This document shows positions 37,110 to 45,555 of a DNA stretch of 64,000 nucleotides, piece after piece. The notes under the pieces were generated by a model. That model ran no database searches. It saw only the letters and a list, made by a program, of their open reading frames with translations, and was not told where the DNA came from. Both the position numbers and the translations under genes were made by a program. Each line of letters starts with the position of its first letter. The first letter of the stretch is position 1. Source of the DNA: Pseudomonas sp. MIACH (GTDB taxonomy: Bacteria > Pseudomonadota > Gammaproteobacteria > Pseudomonadales > Pseudomonadaceae); the NCBI RefSeq assembly GCF_001269925.1, contig NZ_LHVO01000033.1, positions 124,001-188,000 on the forward strand, given 5' to 3'.

Positions 37110-38229
37110 CCAACACCCCTCCCGCCACTAACAGGCCTGCACCGGCGATCACCAGCGCGGGTTGCAGGCCACCGCTCAGGTGGCTGCTCACCGACGCCAG
37201 CAACGGTCCACTCAATTGGCCGATGGCAAAGCTGGCGGTCAGCAGACCGGTGTTGCGCTGATAGCCGTGGGGGGCAATCTCCCGCAGGCGCGCCATCACC
37301 AACTGCATGCAGGCCAGGAATGGCGCGCCGCACAGCAACACCCCCAGCGCCAGACCCCAACTGTTACCCAGCAGGCAGGCGAATACGCCGGCCGCTTGCA
37401 GCCACAACGTGGTCATCAGCCAGCGACGGGTGGTGTCCGGGTCCTTGGGACGCACGCTTGCGACCACCACGCCAATCGCCGCGGCCAAACCAAAGCAGGG
37501 CCAGAACAGATCGGCCTGCCAGGCGCTCTTGAATTGCGCGCTGGCCATCTGTGATAGGAACGTCGCCGGGATGATGTAGCCCAGGCCGAACAACACATAG
37601 ATCCAGCACAGGTGGGTAATGCTGCCGTTGCTGGCCGCGTCGGCATGGCTTGCAACAGGCGCAGTGACGGCAGACGGCTGGGGCAGGAAGGGCAGGACTG
37701 CCAGTAGCATCACCAGCGCCACCACACCATAGATCAGCCACAACGTTGCCGAGTTTTGACCCAACAGGTTGGAGCCCAGCGCCAGTAACCCGGTCAACAC
37801 AATCCCCAGCCCCGGCCCGGCGAACACCAGCGCGCCCAGGCGTGCACGCCCGGCGGCAAGCGCCAGCGGCTGGCTCAGGCTGGTGATCATCACCAATGCC
37901 CAGGCACTCGCAACGCCAGTGCCGAAGCGCAACAGCAAGTGGGGCCAGAAACCATGCGCCCAGTACGACGCCAGTGTCAGCAACACACACAACCACAGCC
38001 CGCCGTACAGGCGACCGCGCACGTGGTGATGGCTGCGCGCAAAAATCGAATCCACCGCACCGACGAAATAGCCCAAGTAGTTGGCAGCGGCGATCAGCCC
38101 GGCGTCGGTCAGGTCGATCTGGCCCTCGCTGAGCAGATGGGGCATTTGCGGGGTAAGGGCGAAGCGGCCAATGCCCATGGCCATCATCAGGGCGATAAAG
38201 CTGGCGAGTAAGCGGATCAGGGGTGACAT
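37021..38229 (-). CDS. YbfB/YjiJ-family MFS transporter
   Basis: A 402-residue membrane protein with about twelve helices. The start MAMGIGRFALTPQMPHLL is the signature of the YbfB/YjiJ branch of the major facilitator superfamily. Its last ~29 codons overlap the convergent NCS1 gene. It faces a LysR gene 103 bases away, which probably regulates it. The substrate is unknown. Confidence 0.9.
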   Translation of the reverse strand: MSPLIRLLASFIALMMAMGIGRFALTPQMPHLLSEGQIDLTDAGLIAAANYLGYFVGAVDSIFARSHHHVRGRLYGGLWLCVLLTLASYWAHGFWPHLLLRFGTGVASAWALVMITSLSQPLALAAGRARLGALVFAGPGLGIVLTGLLALGSNLLGQNSATLWLIYGVVALVMLLAVLPFLPQPSAVTAPVASHADAASNGSITHLCWIYVLFGLGYIIPATFLSQMASAQFKSAWQADLFWPCFGLAAAIGVVVASVRPKDPDTTRRWLMTTLWLQAAGVFACLLGNSWGLALGVLLCGAPFLACMQLVMARLREIAPHGYQRNTGLLTASFAIGQLSGPLLASVSSHLSGGLQPALVIAGAGLLVAGGVLVSPRPTVPAREPALAAPTPGKTAHPGSNR

Positions 38230-38332
38230 GCTCAGGTGTCCTGCTGGTAAGCGAATACCTGCAGGCTAAAGCGCATTGACTTTCTGTAAAAATGAATAAT
38301 AGTGAGTAACTTGTTCAGTTTTGGAGAAAGGT

Positions 38333-39226
38333 ATGGAGTTCAGTCAATTGCGGATTTTCCAGGCCGTGGCCGAAGAGGGCTCCATCACCCGCGCTGCCGA
38401 ACGCCTGCATCGGGTGCCGTCGAACTTGTCGACCCGGCTCAAGCAGATGGAGGAACAGCTTGGCGTGGAGTTGTTCCTGCGCGAGCGCCAGCGCTTGCAG
38501 CTTTCTCCGGCGGGCAAGGTGTTGCTGGACTACAGCACTCGCCTGTTGGCCTTGCATGACGAAGCCCACGGTGCGGTGCAAGGCGGGCAACCGGCCGGCA
38601 ATTTTGTGCTGGGCAGCATGTACAGCACGGCGGCGGTGCATTTGCCGAAGCTGCTGGCGCGCTATCACAAGGCTTATCCGATGGTGAACCTGCAGGTGCA
38701 ATCGGCGCCCAGTGGTGAACTGCTCGAAGGGTTGATTACCGGTCGCCTGGATGCTGCTTTTGTGGACGGGCCCATCACTATCGCCTCGTTGGACGGTGTA
38801 GTCCTGTGCGAAGAACGCCTGGTACTGATATGTGAAGCAGACCACCCGCCCGTGCGCGGACCACAGGACGTTGCTGGGCGTTCGGTGTTCACTTTCCGCC
38901 GCAGCTGCGCCTACCGCACGCGCCTGGAAACCTGGTTTTCCCACGAGCACGTCGCCATGGGGCGGGCGATTGAGATCGAGTCTTATCAAGGCATGCTCGC
39001 CTGCGTCATCGCCGGTTCAGGCGTGGCGCTGATGGCCGAATCCATGCTCGACAGCCTGCCGGGCAAGGACAGCGTGTCCGTTCATCCGCTGACAGGGCCT
39101 TTTGCCACTGCGACCACCTGGCTGATGTGGCGAAAGGGTATGCTCGGCGCTAACCTCAACGCATGGATCGACCTGCAGCAAGAGGGCAGGGCAGATTTCC
39201 TGCATGAAGCACGCGCAATTGCTTGA
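38333..39226 (+). CDS. LysR-family regulator divergent from the MFS gene
   Basis: A 297-residue LysR protein with the usual N-terminal HTH (MEFSQLRIFQAVAEEGSITR through HRVPSNLSTRLKQMEEQLG) and substrate-binding domain. ATG 38333 follows GGAGAAAGG. Divergent arrangement with a YbfB/YjiJ transporter is a common LysR pair and suggests control of that gene. The effector is unknown. Confidence 0.93.
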   Translation: MEFSQLRIFQAVAEEGSITRAAERLHRVPSNLSTRLKQMEEQLGVELFLRERQRLQLSPAGKVLLDYSTRLLALHDEAHGAVQGGQPAGNFVLGSMYSTAAVHLPKLLARYHKAYPMVNLQVQSAPSGELLEGLITGRLDAAFVDGPITIASLDGVVLCEERLVLICEADHPPVRGPQDVAGRSVFTFRRSCAYRTRLETWFSHEHVAMGRAIEIESYQGMLACVIAGSGVALMAESMLDSLPGKDSVSVHPLTGPFATATTWLMWRKGMLGANLNAWIDLQQEGRADFLHEARAIA

Positions 39227-39369
39227 ACGATCCGACAGGATTTGGATCAATTCAGTAATAGTTCGTTGTGGTTTCGTTCAAGCAATACGTAGGACTTAGG
39301 GCTACTATCAATGTAGGAAAAGGCGACAGAGCTTGCGCCTATCAGCATTACCCTCAAAGGGGGCAAACC

Positions 39370-39492
39370 ATGAAAGAGAAAATTCAAAACTGGCTCCATG
39401 ACCTCGGCGTTGCGCTGGGCCTGATCGAGCCACCGCTGCAGCCGGTGCCAATTCGTACCGATGACGAGCAGCGTCGTCCGCGCCGCAGATAA
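39370..39492 (+). CDS. 40-residue PA1414-like protein
   Basis: A very small, basic protein beginning MKEKIQNWLHDLGVALGLIE and ending in an arginine-rich tail. AAGGGGG lies just before the ATG. I recall a very similar short protein, PA1414, in P. aeruginosa, which lies close to the PA1418-PA1422 genes, whose counterparts follow here from 42190. An amphipathic helix with a basic tail suggests membrane or nucleic-acid contact, but no function is known to me. Confidence 0.7.
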   Translation: MKEKIQNWLHDLGVALGLIEPPLQPVPIRTDDEQRRPRRR

Positions 39493-40027
39493 TCTCCGGC
39501 CGAAGCAGGATTAAAGGTGGGAGCGGGCTTGCTCGCGAATACGCTGTGTCAGTTAATGGAATGATTGACTGATCCAGCGCTTTCGTGAACAAGCCGGCTC
39601 CCACCGTTTATTTTGCGCCAGGCAAAACCAACGGGCGTGACATCCGATGGCGCACCGCCCATGCGGCGTTTTTAGCGCCAGTCATACCTCCCGCTGCCCG
39701 AGTCACCCCTCGCGATAACCCCCTCACTCCACAGCACTCACTCGCCCCTGGTGATCTGAACAATCGTTCGGATGCAAGCGCCTGCTTCCAGGAAACACCT
39801 GTTGTTCCCCGGTGACACGGGTGAGTAGTCCCAATCTATGCAGGTCAGTCAGGCTTTTGACGTTCAAGTGTGGGAATCAGGCTACTTGTTCATCAGAAGC
39901 GGCTGGCTTATTCAATTCAAACGATGAGCGTAGGTTGAGTTCCTCAAGGGCATTTCAATAACGCCCCACCTCCATTGAATGGCTCTCTGCGAGGCATTAG
40001 TCAGTCAGAATTGCTGGAGACAAAGCT
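39493..40027. other. Long intergenic region before the fusion oxidoreductase
   Basis: The 535 bases start with a degenerate REP pair (39516-39605) and a short TTTTGC/GCAAAA hairpin at 39611-39627. The rest has lower GC than its surroundings and no supported gene. A 76-codon plus-strand frame (39585-39815) begins inside the REP and has no ribosome site. Promoter elements for the next gene are presumably at the right end. Confidence 0.45.
39516..39605. repeat. Imperfect REP pair (GGTGGGAGCGGGCTTGCTCGCG class)
   Basis: GGTGGGAGCGGGCTTGCTCG at 39516-39535 has an imperfect inverted partner ending AAGCCGGCTCCCACC at 39605. The arms differ at several positions, unlike the perfect REPINs at 9940 and 34971, so this copy is older or decaying. 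Confidence 0.8.
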
Positions 40028-42124
40028 ATGAGGCTCTCTTCCATTCCGCCAGTCGCCGCGTCACTCATCGCCATAACCGGCAATATCCTGCATCTCGCAC
40101 CTGTGTCGAGAGCCTGGAAGGCTCACGCACCCAGCAACGTAGTGTTCTTTCCCCCGACATTAACCAAGCACGATCTACTCATACAGATCGGCCTCCTGAG
40201 TCCATCGGCGATGATTGTCGGAGACCAGGCGATCGATGCAGACGTCATTGCCCAATGGCGCATATCCCACCCATTTGGTGACCTCCATTTGATCCGCAGA
40301 GGTACGAGCCTGGATAAGGTGCGACTGGATCTTTGCGATTCCAACGACATCCGCGTGGTCAATACGCCGGGGGTCAACGCGCCGCATGTCGCCGCCTATA
40401 TGGCGCGCTGGCTGACACTCGCCGATGGCTCCCTGCCCCGTGACGTCTGTGTACTGGGATACGGTAATGTGGGTAGAGAACTGGTCAAGCTGTTGCTTGA
40501 TCGAGATCCGGATGTTCGGATCAAGGTATTGGATCGACACGCTCAAGGGCCGGACACTCTGGGCAAAGCCCGCTCCGACAGCCGAGTGTCGTTTGGCGTG
40601 GACTGGTTCGGGGCGCTGGACGGGGCCAGTGCTGTCGCTATCTGTTTATCCCTGAATGATGAGTCCACCCATCGCATTGATCGGGCCCTCATTCAGTGCC
40701 TGCACAGACAAGCTCGTCTGGTCTGCGTGGCCAAGCCAGATGTCTTCAGCGATGACGCTTTGCGAGCCCTGGCAACGGCTGAAGATATCCAGCTTGTATT
40801 GGACTACGGGCCTGGGACATTGGATGCATTTCGGGCGCGCGTAGAAGCACTCGGCTGCAGTGTCTCCAAGTGGCGCAAACCGGCGACCCTGACAACCCAG
40901 GCGGCGATGACTGAGGCCTGCCATTGCGATCTTGACTATGCCGTTTCAATTCAACTGAGCTTGACCGCCTTGCGCTGCCTTGTGAGGCGCAAACTTGCCC
41001 ACTCATTGATGATCCCTGCGCAACAGGCAGATGCCGGCGCGCCGCGTGTGTCGATCATCGGTAGAGGTATCAACGGCCTGCTCCAAGCCGTGATGTTCCG
41101 CCTGGCTAATTATCAGGTCTCGGTCTACGGAGGAAATCAGCAGAGCGATGGCGCCAGTCATAAGCAGGTGAACATGCGCCATCTATCAGCCACGGAGACT
41201 ACTGCGAAGCCGCTGAATAATGATTATCTAACGCCTGGAAATCAGTACTTGGCCGTGGAGTGCAATCGCGCAGGCATCGAGCTGTTTGAAAAGTTTCTGG
41301 CTGACAATCCATCTCTGGCACGATTTGCACGGTCGCGGATTGTACGAGCGTATATGGACGACGCTAGTGGCGTAGAGGTCGCGATCCAAGAACAACGCGA
41401 TATCGAAAAAAGGCCTTGGCCGAGTGGCAAGCCAGGAGGTGAACTTGCAGAGATCAGTCGCCTGCAATTCCAGGTAATTTATGGCGTCCCAGGGATTGGC
41501 CGGGCTATCGAAGTCTCGGGCTACGATCTGGAATTTGCCCATCTGAGGGATGAGATAGTGGCGCTTTTGGCGCGCTCTGGGGTTCAGTTCCTACCCCAGT
41601 ATCTAAGCCCTGTCCAAATTGCTGAGTTGAGCAGAGAGCACCTCGTCGTCACTGCCATGGGGGTCGAGGAAGAAGAGGTCATCGCGATCATTGGCTGGTT
41701 TTTCAAGATACGTGCTGTTGATAGTGAAGCTGTCGGAATGCGCGGACTAAAACTGCAGTACGATCTGCCCATCGGTGTCATGAATTGCCGCTTGGACGGG
41801 GACTACATTCTTGTCTCCGGTGGGCAGGTCCCGCCCGATTCCACGTCCGCGTACAAGGAGCAGATACTGACGGCATGCCAGGCTGCCGTCGCTCGTCACT
41901 TTCCAAAGTCTTACCGCCGGGCAATCGAAAGTGGCGAGTTGCAAATTATCGAATGTGCCAGGCCTGGTACTCCGGATGGACTGTCGATAGTCTATTGCTC
42001 CGCCTACAACCGCATTGCCGCCGGAGGAACGTATGCCGGGGGTACGACGCAGGGGTTGGTGTGGGCCTCCTTGGTCCAGGAAATCATCCAGGCAAAGGCG
42101 TCTGCGGTTTCGGCACTGTATTAA
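40028..42124 (+). CDS. Fusion of a D-2-hydroxyacid-dehydrogenase-like domain and a DadA-like FAD oxidoreductase
   Basis: One uninterrupted 698-residue frame. Residues ~1-330 resemble NAD-dependent D-2-hydroxyacid dehydrogenases: RVVNTPGVNAPHVAAYMARW (109-128) and a dinucleotide loop GYGNVG (144-149). The usual catalytic TARG arginine reads VAKPDVF, and the Glu/His catalytic pair is not apparent. From ~340 an FAD domain begins with VSIIGRGINGLLQAVMFRLA (341-360) and continues like D-amino-acid dehydrogenase to AAGGTYAGGTTQGLVWASLV. The gene is alone between a REP region and the gbu transporters. Its base and codon use look less GC-biased than the neighbours. The reaction is unknown. Confidence 0.82.
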   Translation: MRLSSIPPVAASLIAITGNILHLAPVSRAWKAHAPSNVVFFPPTLTKHDLLIQIGLLSPSAMIVGDQAIDADVIAQWRISHPFGDLHLIRRGTSLDKVRLDLCDSNDIRVVNTPGVNAPHVAAYMARWLTLADGSLPRDVCVLGYGNVGRELVKLLLDRDPDVRIKVLDRHAQGPDTLGKARSDSRVSFGVDWFGALDGASAVAICLSLNDESTHRIDRALIQCLHRQARLVCVAKPDVFSDDALRALATAEDIQLVLDYGPGTLDAFRARVEALGCSVSKWRKPATLTTQAAMTEACHCDLDYAVSIQLSLTALRCLVRRKLAHSLMIPAQQADAGAPRVSIIGRGINGLLQAVMFRLANYQVSVYGGNQQSDGASHKQVNMRHLSATETTAKPLNNDYLTPGNQYLAVECNRAGIELFEKFLADNPSLARFARSRIVRAYMDDASGVEVAIQEQRDIEKRPWPSGKPGGELAEISRLQFQVIYGVPGIGRAIEVSGYDLEFAHLRDEIVALLARSGVQFLPQYLSPVQIAELSREHLVVTAMGVEEEEVIAIIGWFFKIRAVDSEAVGMRGLKLQYDLPIGVMNCRLDGDYILVSGGQVPPDSTSAYKEQILTACQAAVARHFPKSYRRAIESGELQIIECARPGTPDGLSIVYCSAYNRIAAGGTYAGGTTQGLVWASLVQEIIQAKASAVSALY

Positions 42125-42125
42125 T

Positions 42126-42159
42126 GAAAAAACGGGTGCGACATCCGACGTCGCACCCG
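42126..42159 (-). terminator. Terminator of the minus-strand symporter operon
   Basis: CGGGTGCGAC (42133-42142) pairs with GTCGCACCCG (42150-42159). On the minus strand the stem is followed by TTTTTT. It lies directly after the fusion gene's stop and serves the gene ending at 42190. Confidence 0.88.
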
Positions 42160-42189
42160 CTGAAGAAACCGCTCTAACCCCCCTATTTC

Positions 42190-43572
42190 CTACACCGCCC
42201 GAGCCACCTCCGCCTCTGGCCGGCGTGACAACACACTCACCAGTACAAAACTCACCAACGCCACCGCCAGGCTGTAGTAGATCGGCGTGTTCGCATCCAG
42301 CCCGTCCTTGAACATGAACACCAGCGCCGTCACGAAGCCCAGGGTCATGGACGTGATTGCCCCCGACGTGGTCGCCCGCTTCCAGAAGATCGCGCCGATC
42401 AGCGGGATCAGCATGCCACCCACCAGCAGGTTGTAGGCCAGGGTCAAGGCGCTGATCACGTCATTGACCACCAGTGCGATGCCCAGCACGACAATGCCGG
42501 TCAACATCGTGAACAGACGGTTGATTGCCAGGCTCGACTGTTTACCGCCGCGTAGACGTGGCAGCAAATCTTCAGTCAATACGGTGGAGGCGGCGAGCAA
42601 GCCGGCGCTGGCCGTCGACATCATCGCCGCCAGTGCCGCCGCGATCACCAGGCCTCGGATGCCGTCCGGCAGTGAGACTTTGACGATGGCCGCGAACGCG
42701 TTGTTGACGTTGTCCAGGTCCGGAATCAGTACATGGGCCGCCATGCCGATCAATGCACAGGCGAGGCCGTAGAGGATGCAGTAGAAACCGGCGAAAGTGC
42801 CTGCGTACTTGGCGACCTTTTCGTCACGGGCGGTGAACACTCGCTGCCAGATGTCCTGGCCGATCAGGATGCCGAAAAAGTAGATCATGAAGTAGGTGAT
42901 GATCGTGTCCCAGCCGATCGCGGTGAAGCTGAAGCTCGACGCCGGCAACTTGGCCACCAGTTCGTCCCAGCCGCCGACGCGGTACAGGCAGATCGGCAGC
43001 AGGATAAACATCAGGCCGACGGTCTTGATCACGAACTGCACGATGTCGGTAAGGGTGAGCGACCACATGCCGCCGATGGTCGAGTAGATCACCACCACGC
43101 CACCGCCCAGCAACACCGAAATCCAGAACGGCAGGCCGAACAGCACTTGCAGCACCGTGCCGATGGCCAGGATCGAGGTCACGCCGATCATCAGCGCATA
43201 GGCCAGCATGATCACCGCACTCGCTTGGCGGGCCATAGGGTTGTAGCGCTTTTCCAGCACCTGGGTGACGGTGAAGATTTTCAGCTTCAACAGCGGCTTG
43301 GCCAGGAACAGGTTCAGCGCAATGATCCCCATGCCCAGCGCGGCACACAGCCAGAAGCCGGAGATACCATGCACATAACCCAGGCGCACGGTGCCGACAG
43401 TGGATGCACCGCCCAGTACCGTGGCGGCCATGGTGCCCATGTACAGCGACGGGCCCAGGTTGCGACCGGCCACCAGGTAGTCTTCGTGGGTCTTGGCGCG
43501 GCGCATGCCGTAATAGCCGAGCACGAGCATGCCGGCGGCGTAGATGAGTACGACGAATAAATCCAAAGCCAT
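42190..43572 (-). CDS. Sodium:solute symporter (SSS family, PA1418-like)
   Basis: A 460-residue transporter with about thirteen helices. The start LIYAAGMLVLGYYGMRRAKT, DYLVAGRNLGP and the ALAAMMSTASAGLLAASTV segment are standard for the Na+/solute symporter family. Its position downstream of a permease, an NTF2-like gene and gbuA matches P. aeruginosa PA1418. I infer uptake of a guanidino compound such as 4-guanidinobutyrate or a related substrate. ATG has GGAGAAA upstream. Confidence 0.9.
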   Translation of the reverse strand: MALDLFVVLIYAAGMLVLGYYGMRRAKTHEDYLVAGRNLGPSLYMGTMAATVLGGASTVGTVRLGYVHGISGFWLCAALGMGIIALNLFLAKPLLKLKIFTVTQVLEKRYNPMARQASAVIMLAYALMIGVTSILAIGTVLQVLFGLPFWISVLLGGGVVVIYSTIGGMWSLTLTDIVQFVIKTVGLMFILLPICLYRVGGWDELVAKLPASSFSFTAIGWDTIITYFMIYFFGILIGQDIWQRVFTARDEKVAKYAGTFAGFYCILYGLACALIGMAAHVLIPDLDNVNNAFAAIVKVSLPDGIRGLVIAAALAAMMSTASAGLLAASTVLTEDLLPRLRGGKQSSLAINRLFTMLTGIVVLGIALVVNDVISALTLAYNLLVGGMLIPLIGAIFWKRATTSGAITSMTLGFVTALVFMFKDGLDANTPIYYSLAVALVSFVLVSVLSRRPEAEVARAV

Positions 43573-43596
43573 GACGGCGTTTCTCCGATTATTGTT

Positions 43597-45111
43597 TTAG
43601 GCAGTAGGCGCGCTTGTTGTCGCGAGGGAGCTTGCCCCCGCAGGGCTGCGAAGGGAGCCCTCGGGGCCATACACCGAAGCCGGTTCCGGGAACACACGCA
43701 GTAACGTCAGGTACACCACCGACGCCAACCCCAGCGTCACCGGCAGGCTGATGTCGATACCATCCGCCAGGTTGCCAAGCGGCCCGACAAACTGACCCGG
43801 CAAGTTGACGAAGCACAGGCCCACCAACGCGCTTGGAATCCAGGCCCCCAGCCCGCGCCAGTTCCAGCCATGGCTGAACCAGTAGCGGCCGCCGGTTTCA
43901 CCGCGGGTGAAGACCTGCAGGTCATCCGGGCAGTAGAAGCCGCGACGTACGATCAGGCCGATGATCATCATCACCATCCACGGCGTGGTGCAGGTGATGA
44001 TCAGCACGGCGAAGGTCGATACGCTCTGCACCAGGTTGGCGGCGAAACGTCCGATAAAGATGAAGGCAATCGACATCACCCCGATCAGCAGCGTGGCCTT
44101 GACCCGCGACAGCAGACGCGGGAACACGCTGGACATGTCCAGCCCGGTGCCATACAGCGAGGTGGTGCCGGTGGACATGCCGCCAATCACTGCGATCAGG
44201 CACACCGGCAGGAAGAACCAGGTGGGTGCCACCGCCAGCAAACCGCCGACGTAGTTGTTGGCCGCGATGTAGTCGGGCGCCTTGATCGCCACGATGGTCG
44301 CGGTGGCCAGGCCGAACAGGAACGGGATCAAGGTGGCGATTTGTGCCAGGACCACCGCCAGCATGATGCGCAGTTTCGGCGTCTCCCGTGGGATATAGCG
44401 CGACCAGTCACCCAGGAACGCCCCGAAGGAAATCGGGTTGCTCATGGCCACCAGCGCCGCGCCGATAAACGCCGCCCAGAAGCCGGTCTGGCCCAGGGCT
44501 ACGGTGCCGGCGAAATGGCTGTCGAAGGTCGGCGCGAACGCGAAGATGCCCAACAGGAACAGCAGGCTCGCTGCCCAGACCGCAATGCGGTTGACCCACA
44601 GCATGAAACGAAAGCCGTAGATGCACACCGTCAGTACAAGCATGGCGAATACGCCGTAGGCCAGGCCCAGGGTCAGGTCGGTTTCCGGCAGGCCGATCAG
44701 CCGTTTCGCACCGCCGACCAGCGCGTCGCCTGAACTCCACACTGACAATGAGAAGAAGGCAATCGCCGTCAGCAACGACAGAAACGAGCCGACAATCCGC
44801 CCGTGCACGCCGAAGTGCGCACCGGAAGACACGGCGTTGTTGGTGCCATTGATCGGCCCGAACAGGCCCATGGGCGCGAGGATCACCGCCCCCACCAGCA
44901 CACCCAGCACAATCGCCCAGACGCCGGCGTGGAACGACAAGCCGAACAACACTGGAAAGGAACCCAGTACGGCGGTGGCAAAGGTATTGGCACCGCCGAA
45001 GATCAGGCGAAACAGGTCTTTGGGACCGGCGGTACGTTCGTTGTCGGGGATCTGTTCGACCCCGTTGGTTTCTATTGTGCGAATACTTTTATGGTTGTTT
45101 TTATTATTCAT
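43597..45111 (-). CDS. Purine-cytosine permease-like NCS1 transporter (PA1419-like)
   Basis: A 504-residue, twelve-helix protein with NCS1 features (FGLSFHAGVWAIVLGVLVGAV, NNAVSSGAHFG, MSNPISFGAFLGDWSRYIP). It lies between the NTF2-like gene and the sodium symporter and is likely part of the gbu operon. The last residues, RSPAGASSLATT before the stop, are encoded by a REP-like sequence (43617-43648), so the C-terminus appears to have been extended by a repeat. ATG is preceded by GGAGCTG. Confidence 0.9.
   Translation of the reverse strand: MNNKNNHKSIRTIETNGVEQIPDNERTAGPKDLFRLIFGGANTFATAVLGSFPVLFGLSFHAGVWAIVLGVLVGAVILAPMGLFGPINGTNNAVSSGAHFGVHGRIVGSFLSLLTAIAFFSLSVWSSGDALVGGAKRLIGLPETDLTLGLAYGVFAMLVLTVCIYGFRFMLWVNRIAVWAASLLFLLGIFAFAPTFDSHFAGTVALGQTGFWAAFIGAALVAMSNPISFGAFLGDWSRYIPRETPKLRIMLAVVLAQIATLIPFLFGLATATIVAIKAPDYIAANNYVGGLLAVAPTWFFLPVCLIAVIGGMSTGTTSLYGTGLDMSSVFPRLLSRVKATLLIGVMSIAFIFIGRFAANLVQSVSTFAVLIITCTTPWMVMMIIGLIVRRGFYCPDDLQVFTRGETGGRYWFSHGWNWRGLGAWIPSALVGLCFVNLPGQFVGPLGNLADGIDISLPVTLGLASVVYLTLLRVFPEPASVYGPEGSLRSPAGASSLATTSAPTA
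43617..43648. repeat. REP-like sequence inside the 3' end of the permease gene
   Basis: TTGTCGCGAGGGAGCTTGCC with CCCGCAGGGCTG following resembles a REP core of the CGCGAGCAAGCTC class. It is read through as the final codons of the permease. Confidence 0.55.
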
Positions 45112-45132
45112 GATCAGCTCCGATCACATTGG

Positions 45133-45555
45133 CTAAGGGGGCGGCAGCCCTTCCGGCATAGCGGACAAATGTTCGTGACAGGCCAGCCACAGGCCTTCTT
45201 GTTGTTCTGTGCGAGATCCTTGTCGTTTGAAGACAATGGTCTCGCGTTCCTGGCTGAAAAATTGCTCCCCGTTCATGCGCAGCTCGGTGGCCACGTCATG
45301 AATAAATATCGCCACATCACCCTGCAGGCTGACCACGGCGTTACTTGAGGTGCAGGACAGCACCTCAAATCCTTCATCCCGGCGCCAGCTGTCCCACAAC
45401 GCCTGGTAGGCATCGCGACTGAGCAGCGGCTGGGGGAGGGTGTAGAACACAAAACTGGCATCGGCCGTGAACGCGCCGAAGTAGGCGGCGCGGTCGTTGC
45501 GCGCAAAGGCCGACACCAGGTCGGCGGCGGCTTTCAATACCTCCTGCGCGCTCAT
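45133..45555 (-). CDS. NTF2-like (SnoaL/DUF4440-type) protein coupled to gbuA
   Basis: A 140-residue protein of the NTF2-like cone fold: LKAAADLVSAFARNDRAAYF, ADASFVFYTLPQPLLSRDAYQ and a final HEHLSAMPEG are typical of the SnoaL/DUF4440 group. Its ATG overlaps the gbuA stop (TGATG), giving translational coupling. It corresponds in place to PA1420. Such folds act as small isomerases/hydrolases or binding subunits. A helper role in guanidinobutyrate use is inferred only from position. Confidence 0.85.
   Translation of the reverse strand: MSAQEVLKAAADLVSAFARNDRAAYFGAFTADASFVFYTLPQPLLSRDAYQALWDSWRRDEGFEVLSCTSSNAVVSLQGDVAIFIHDVATELRMNGEQFFSQERETIVFKRQGSRTEQQEGLWLACHEHLSAMPEGLPPP

Noticed and set aside
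39585..39815. 76-codon frame beginning in a REP element
   Set aside because: No ribosome site, biased composition and start within a repeat.
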